From Propionibacteriaceae bacterium (lineage in GTDB: Bacteria; Actinomycetota; Actinomycetes; Propionibacteriales; Propionibacteriaceae): a DNA stretch of 6,055 bases. Below the pieces are notes generated by a model, which had not been told where the DNA came from, made no database searches, and was given only the letters and a program-made list of their open reading frames with translations. The stretch lies in the NCBI GenBank assembly GCA_020438595.1, contig JAGQUI010000178.1:1-6055 (forward strand), written 5' to 3'. How positions within the stretch are numbered: the stretch's first letter is position 1; each line of letters opens with the position of its first letter. The translations under genes were made by a program, and so were the position numbers. Of the stretch, positions 4,389 through 6,055 are shown in pieces.

Positions 4389-5510
4389 ATGACGCCCAAC
4401 GCCCTGGCCCTGCTGGGCCTGGTGTTCGGTGCCGGGCTCGGCGCCCTCGCCGTGTGGCTGGGCGTGCACCGGGCCAACGTCAGGGACGCGAGCCAGGTGA
4501 TCGCCCGCCAGCAGCTCGGCGAGATCCTCACTCCGCTGCGGGCCGCCGTGGCCGTGGTCACCGACGCGGACGTGGTGCTGGCGGCGTCCTCGTTCGCGAA
4601 GGCCTGCGGCCTGGTCCGCGGCTCCAGCCTCGGCCCGTCGGAGGTGCTCGACATGGTCGCCGAGGCCCGGCGCAGCCTGCGTCCGGTCGAACACGAACTG
4701 CGGCTGCCGCCCGGACCGGGCAGCCCGGCGGTGCAGCTCACCCTGAAGGTCGTGCCGCTGAGCAACGGCGCTGCCCTGGTGGTGGGGGAGGACCGCTCCG
4801 CCGACCTGCGGTTCAGCGAGACCCGCCGGGACTTCGTGGCCAACATCACCCACGAGCTGAAGACCCCGATCGGGGCGATCGGGCTGCTCGCGGAGGCCGC
4901 GGACGCCGCTGCCGACGACCCGGACGCCGTGCACGCCTTCCTCGGCAAGCTGAGCAAGGAGAACCGGCGGCTGAACGAACTGGTCTCCCAGATCATCGCG
5001 CTGTCCCGGCTGCAGGCCGAGGACCCGATGCTCGCCGCGCACGAGGTGGACGTCACCGGGCTGCTGGAGGCCTCCGTCGCCCGTTGCCGCGAGATCGCCG
5101 AGGCGGGCGGGATCAACCTCAGCCTGAGCGCCGAGCCCGGCCTGCGCGTGACCGGGGACGCCGAGGAGCTGGAGACCGCCGTGACCAACCTCGTCCAGAA
5201 CGCGATCGCCTACTCCGAGCCGGGCGCCCGGGTGGCCGTGACCAGCCGCGTCGGCGGCGGGCGGGTCGAGATCCGGGTCTCCGACAACGGCATCGGGATC
5301 AGCGACGCCGACCAGGCCCGCATCTTCGAACGGTTCTACCGGGTCGACGCCGACCGCAGCCGCGCCAGCGGCGGCACTGGCCTGGGACTGTCCATCGTCA
5401 AGCACGTCGCCCAGGCCCACGGCGGGGAGGTCGCCGTGTGGAGCAGGCTGGGCCAGGGCTCGACCTTCACACTCCGGCTGCCGGCCAGCCAGGAAGGAGT
5501 ACCGGTATGA
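4389..5510 (+). CDS. senX3: Sensor histidine kinase SenX3 (PhoR-type) of the phosphate two-component system
   Basis: This membrane-anchored kinase autophosphorylates under phosphate limitation and passes the phosphate to RegX3. It has 373 residues. One hydrophobic segment (about 4-26) is followed directly by positively charged cytoplasmic sequence, and there is no extracellular sensor domain. A PAS-like region spans about 44-135. The HisKA domain (about 143-210) has the H-box FVANITHELKTP with H155 as the phosphorylated histidine. The ATPase domain (about 257-366) has the N-box NLVQNAIAYS (N267, N271), G1 box DNGIGI (299-304), F box FERFYR (313-318) and G2 box GTGLGL (329-334). It is slightly shorter than M. 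tuberculosis SenX3 because it lacks the long hydrophilic C-terminal tail. The ATG at 4389 is preferred: the frame is open upstream to 4182, but that part has no membrane segment and runs through the PHO box. The stop overlaps the regX3 start (ATGA). Orthologues in Streptomyces are called phoR. Confidence 0.95.
   Translation: MTPNALALLGLVFGAGLGALAVWLGVHRANVRDASQVIARQQLGEILTPLRAAVAVVTDADVVLAASSFAKACGLVRGSSLGPSEVLDMVAEARRSLRPVEHELRLPPGPGSPAVQLTLKVVPLSNGAALVVGEDRSADLRFSETRRDFVANITHELKTPIGAIGLLAEAADAAADDPDAVHAFLGKLSKENRRLNELVSQIIALSRLQAEDPMLAAHEVDVTGLLEASVARCREIAEAGGINLSLSAEPGLRVTGDAEELETAVTNLVQNAIAYSEPGARVAVTSRVGGGRVEIRVSDNGIGISDADQARIFERFYRVDADRSRASGGTGLGLSIVKHVAQAHGGEVAVWSRLGQGSTFTLRLPASQEGVPV
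5491..5499 (+). promoter_or_regulatory. Shine-Dalgarno of regX3 inside the senX3 end
   Basis: AGGAAGGAG ends 7 nt before the regX3 ATG at 5507 and lies within the last codons of senX3. Together with the ATGA overlap it shows translational coupling of kinase and regulator. It is the strongest SD in the window. Confidence 0.85.
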
Positions 5511-6055
5511 CCAGGGTGCTGATCATCGAGGACGAGGAGACCTACCGGGAGACCCTCGGCTTCCTGTTGCAGAAGGAGGGGTTCGAGGTCAGCCTCGCGC
5601 CCGACGGTGCGGCCGGCCTGGCCACGTACGACCGCCAAGGCGCCGACATCGTGCTGCTCGACCTGATGATGCCCGGCCTGCCCGGGACGGAGGTGTGCCG
5701 CCAGCTCCGGGCCCGCGGCAGCGTCCCGATCATCATGGTCACGGCCCGGGACACCGAGATCGACAAGGTGGTGGGGCTGGAACTCGGCGCGGACGACTAC
5801 GTCACCAAGCCGTTCAGCCACCGCGAGCTGGTGGCCCGGATCCGGGCGGTGCTGCGCCGCGGCCAGGACGTGGACCTGATCACCGACGTGGTCGAGGCGG
5901 GCGGCGTCCGGATGGACGTGGAGCGGCACGAGACCAGCGTCCGCGGGGAGACTGTGCAGCTGGCCCTGAAGGAGTTCGAGCTGCTCGAGCTGCTGCTGCG
6001 CAACTCCGGGCGGGTGCTCACCCGCGGCCAGCTGATCGACCGGGTCTGGGGCCCG
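5507..6055 (+). CDS. regX3: Response regulator RegX3 (PhoP-type), C-terminus cut by the window edge
   Basis: This is an OmpR/PhoB-family transcription factor that binds phosphate-regulon promoters when phosphorylated by SenX3. In view are 183 residues of an expected 225-230. The receiver domain (about 3-117) has the acidic pocket E8-D9, the phospho-acceptor D52 in VLLDLMMPG, T79, and K101 in YVTKPF. The stretch around 73-103 (PIIMVTAR, EIDKVVGLELGADDY) closely resembles mycobacterial RegX3. A linker at about 118-132 leads into the winged-helix DNA-binding domain, of which the first part is present (VRMDVERH, LKEFELLELLLRNSG, VLTRGQLIDRVWG). The recognition helix end and the wing lie beyond 6055. 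Start: the ATG at 5507 overlaps the senX3 stop by 4 nt and has a strong SD. In M. tuberculosis the two genes are separated by repeat elements; here there is no gap. Confidence 0.96.
   Translation, partial: MTRVLIIEDEETYRETLGFLLQKEGFEVSLAPDGAAGLATYDRQGADIVLLDLMMPGLPGTEVCRQLRARGSVPIIMVTARDTEIDKVVGLELGADDYVTKPFSHRELVARIRAVLRRGQDVDLITDVVEAGGVRMDVERHETSVRGETVQLALKEFELLELLLRNSGRVLTRGQLIDRVWGP

Noticed and set aside
1..6055. Mobile elements, CRISPR, tRNA/rRNA, toxin-antitoxin or defence genes
   Set aside because: No transposase or integrase motif, no regularly spaced repeats and no tRNA-like fold seen; all gene space is accounted for by core-type genes.

Overview
The window looks like ordinary core chromosome from a high-GC actinobacterium. 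The codon third positions are strongly G/C, there is little SD-led initiation, and the gene set gpmA / phoU / senX3-regX3 is typical of the group. A Streptomyces-type PHO box and an overlapping senX3-regX3 pair fit a Pseudonocardiaceae- or Streptomyces-like host better than Mycobacterium. That placement is an inference from content, not a measurement. I saw no mobile element, CRISPR array, tRNA or rRNA.

Layout. Positions 5-253 encode a short biotin-carrier-like protein that has no biotinylation lysine. It is followed by a 17-bp hairpin terminator (261-298). Positions 254-554 hold no gene but contain a striking nested inverted repeat (419-498). Positions 555-860 encode an unrecognised 101-residue protein. 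Positions 998-1882 (+) and 1873-2622 (-) are two convergent, tail-overlapping dehydrogenases from unrelated families: a beta-hydroxyacid dehydrogenase (3-hydroxyisobutyrate dehydrogenase type) and a YdfG-like short-chain dehydrogenase. A 67-bp divergent promoter region separates the second of these from gpmA (2690-3439). gpmA converges on phoU (3527-4192, -) across a long hairpin (3450-3515). phoU and senX3 (4389-5510) diverge from a 196-bp region carrying a three-unit PHO box. senX3 overlaps regX3 by ATGA, and regX3 runs off the right edge (5507-6055, 183 residues present).

Function. The right half is a phosphate-sensing unit. SenX3 is the membrane-anchored kinase, RegX3 its DNA-binding response regulator, and PhoU the link that in other bacteria represses the kinase through the Pst transporter. 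No pst gene is in view. The PHO box between the divergent promoters suggests that RegX3/PhoP controls both phoU and its own operon. The left half is metabolic (carboxyl-carrier-like protein, two hydroxyacid or carbonyl oxidoreductases, glycolytic phosphoglycerate mutase) with no evident operon.

The main cross-cutting pattern is that four genes (998, 2622 on minus, 2690, 4389) have a -10-like hexamer ending exactly 7 nt before the ATG and no Shine-Dalgarno. They are therefore predicted to make leaderless mRNAs. By contrast phoU and regX3 have SD sequences. I did not find a clearly new biological system. The items most worth a second look are the lysine-less carrier protein, the nested palindrome, the PHO box and the leaderless pattern.
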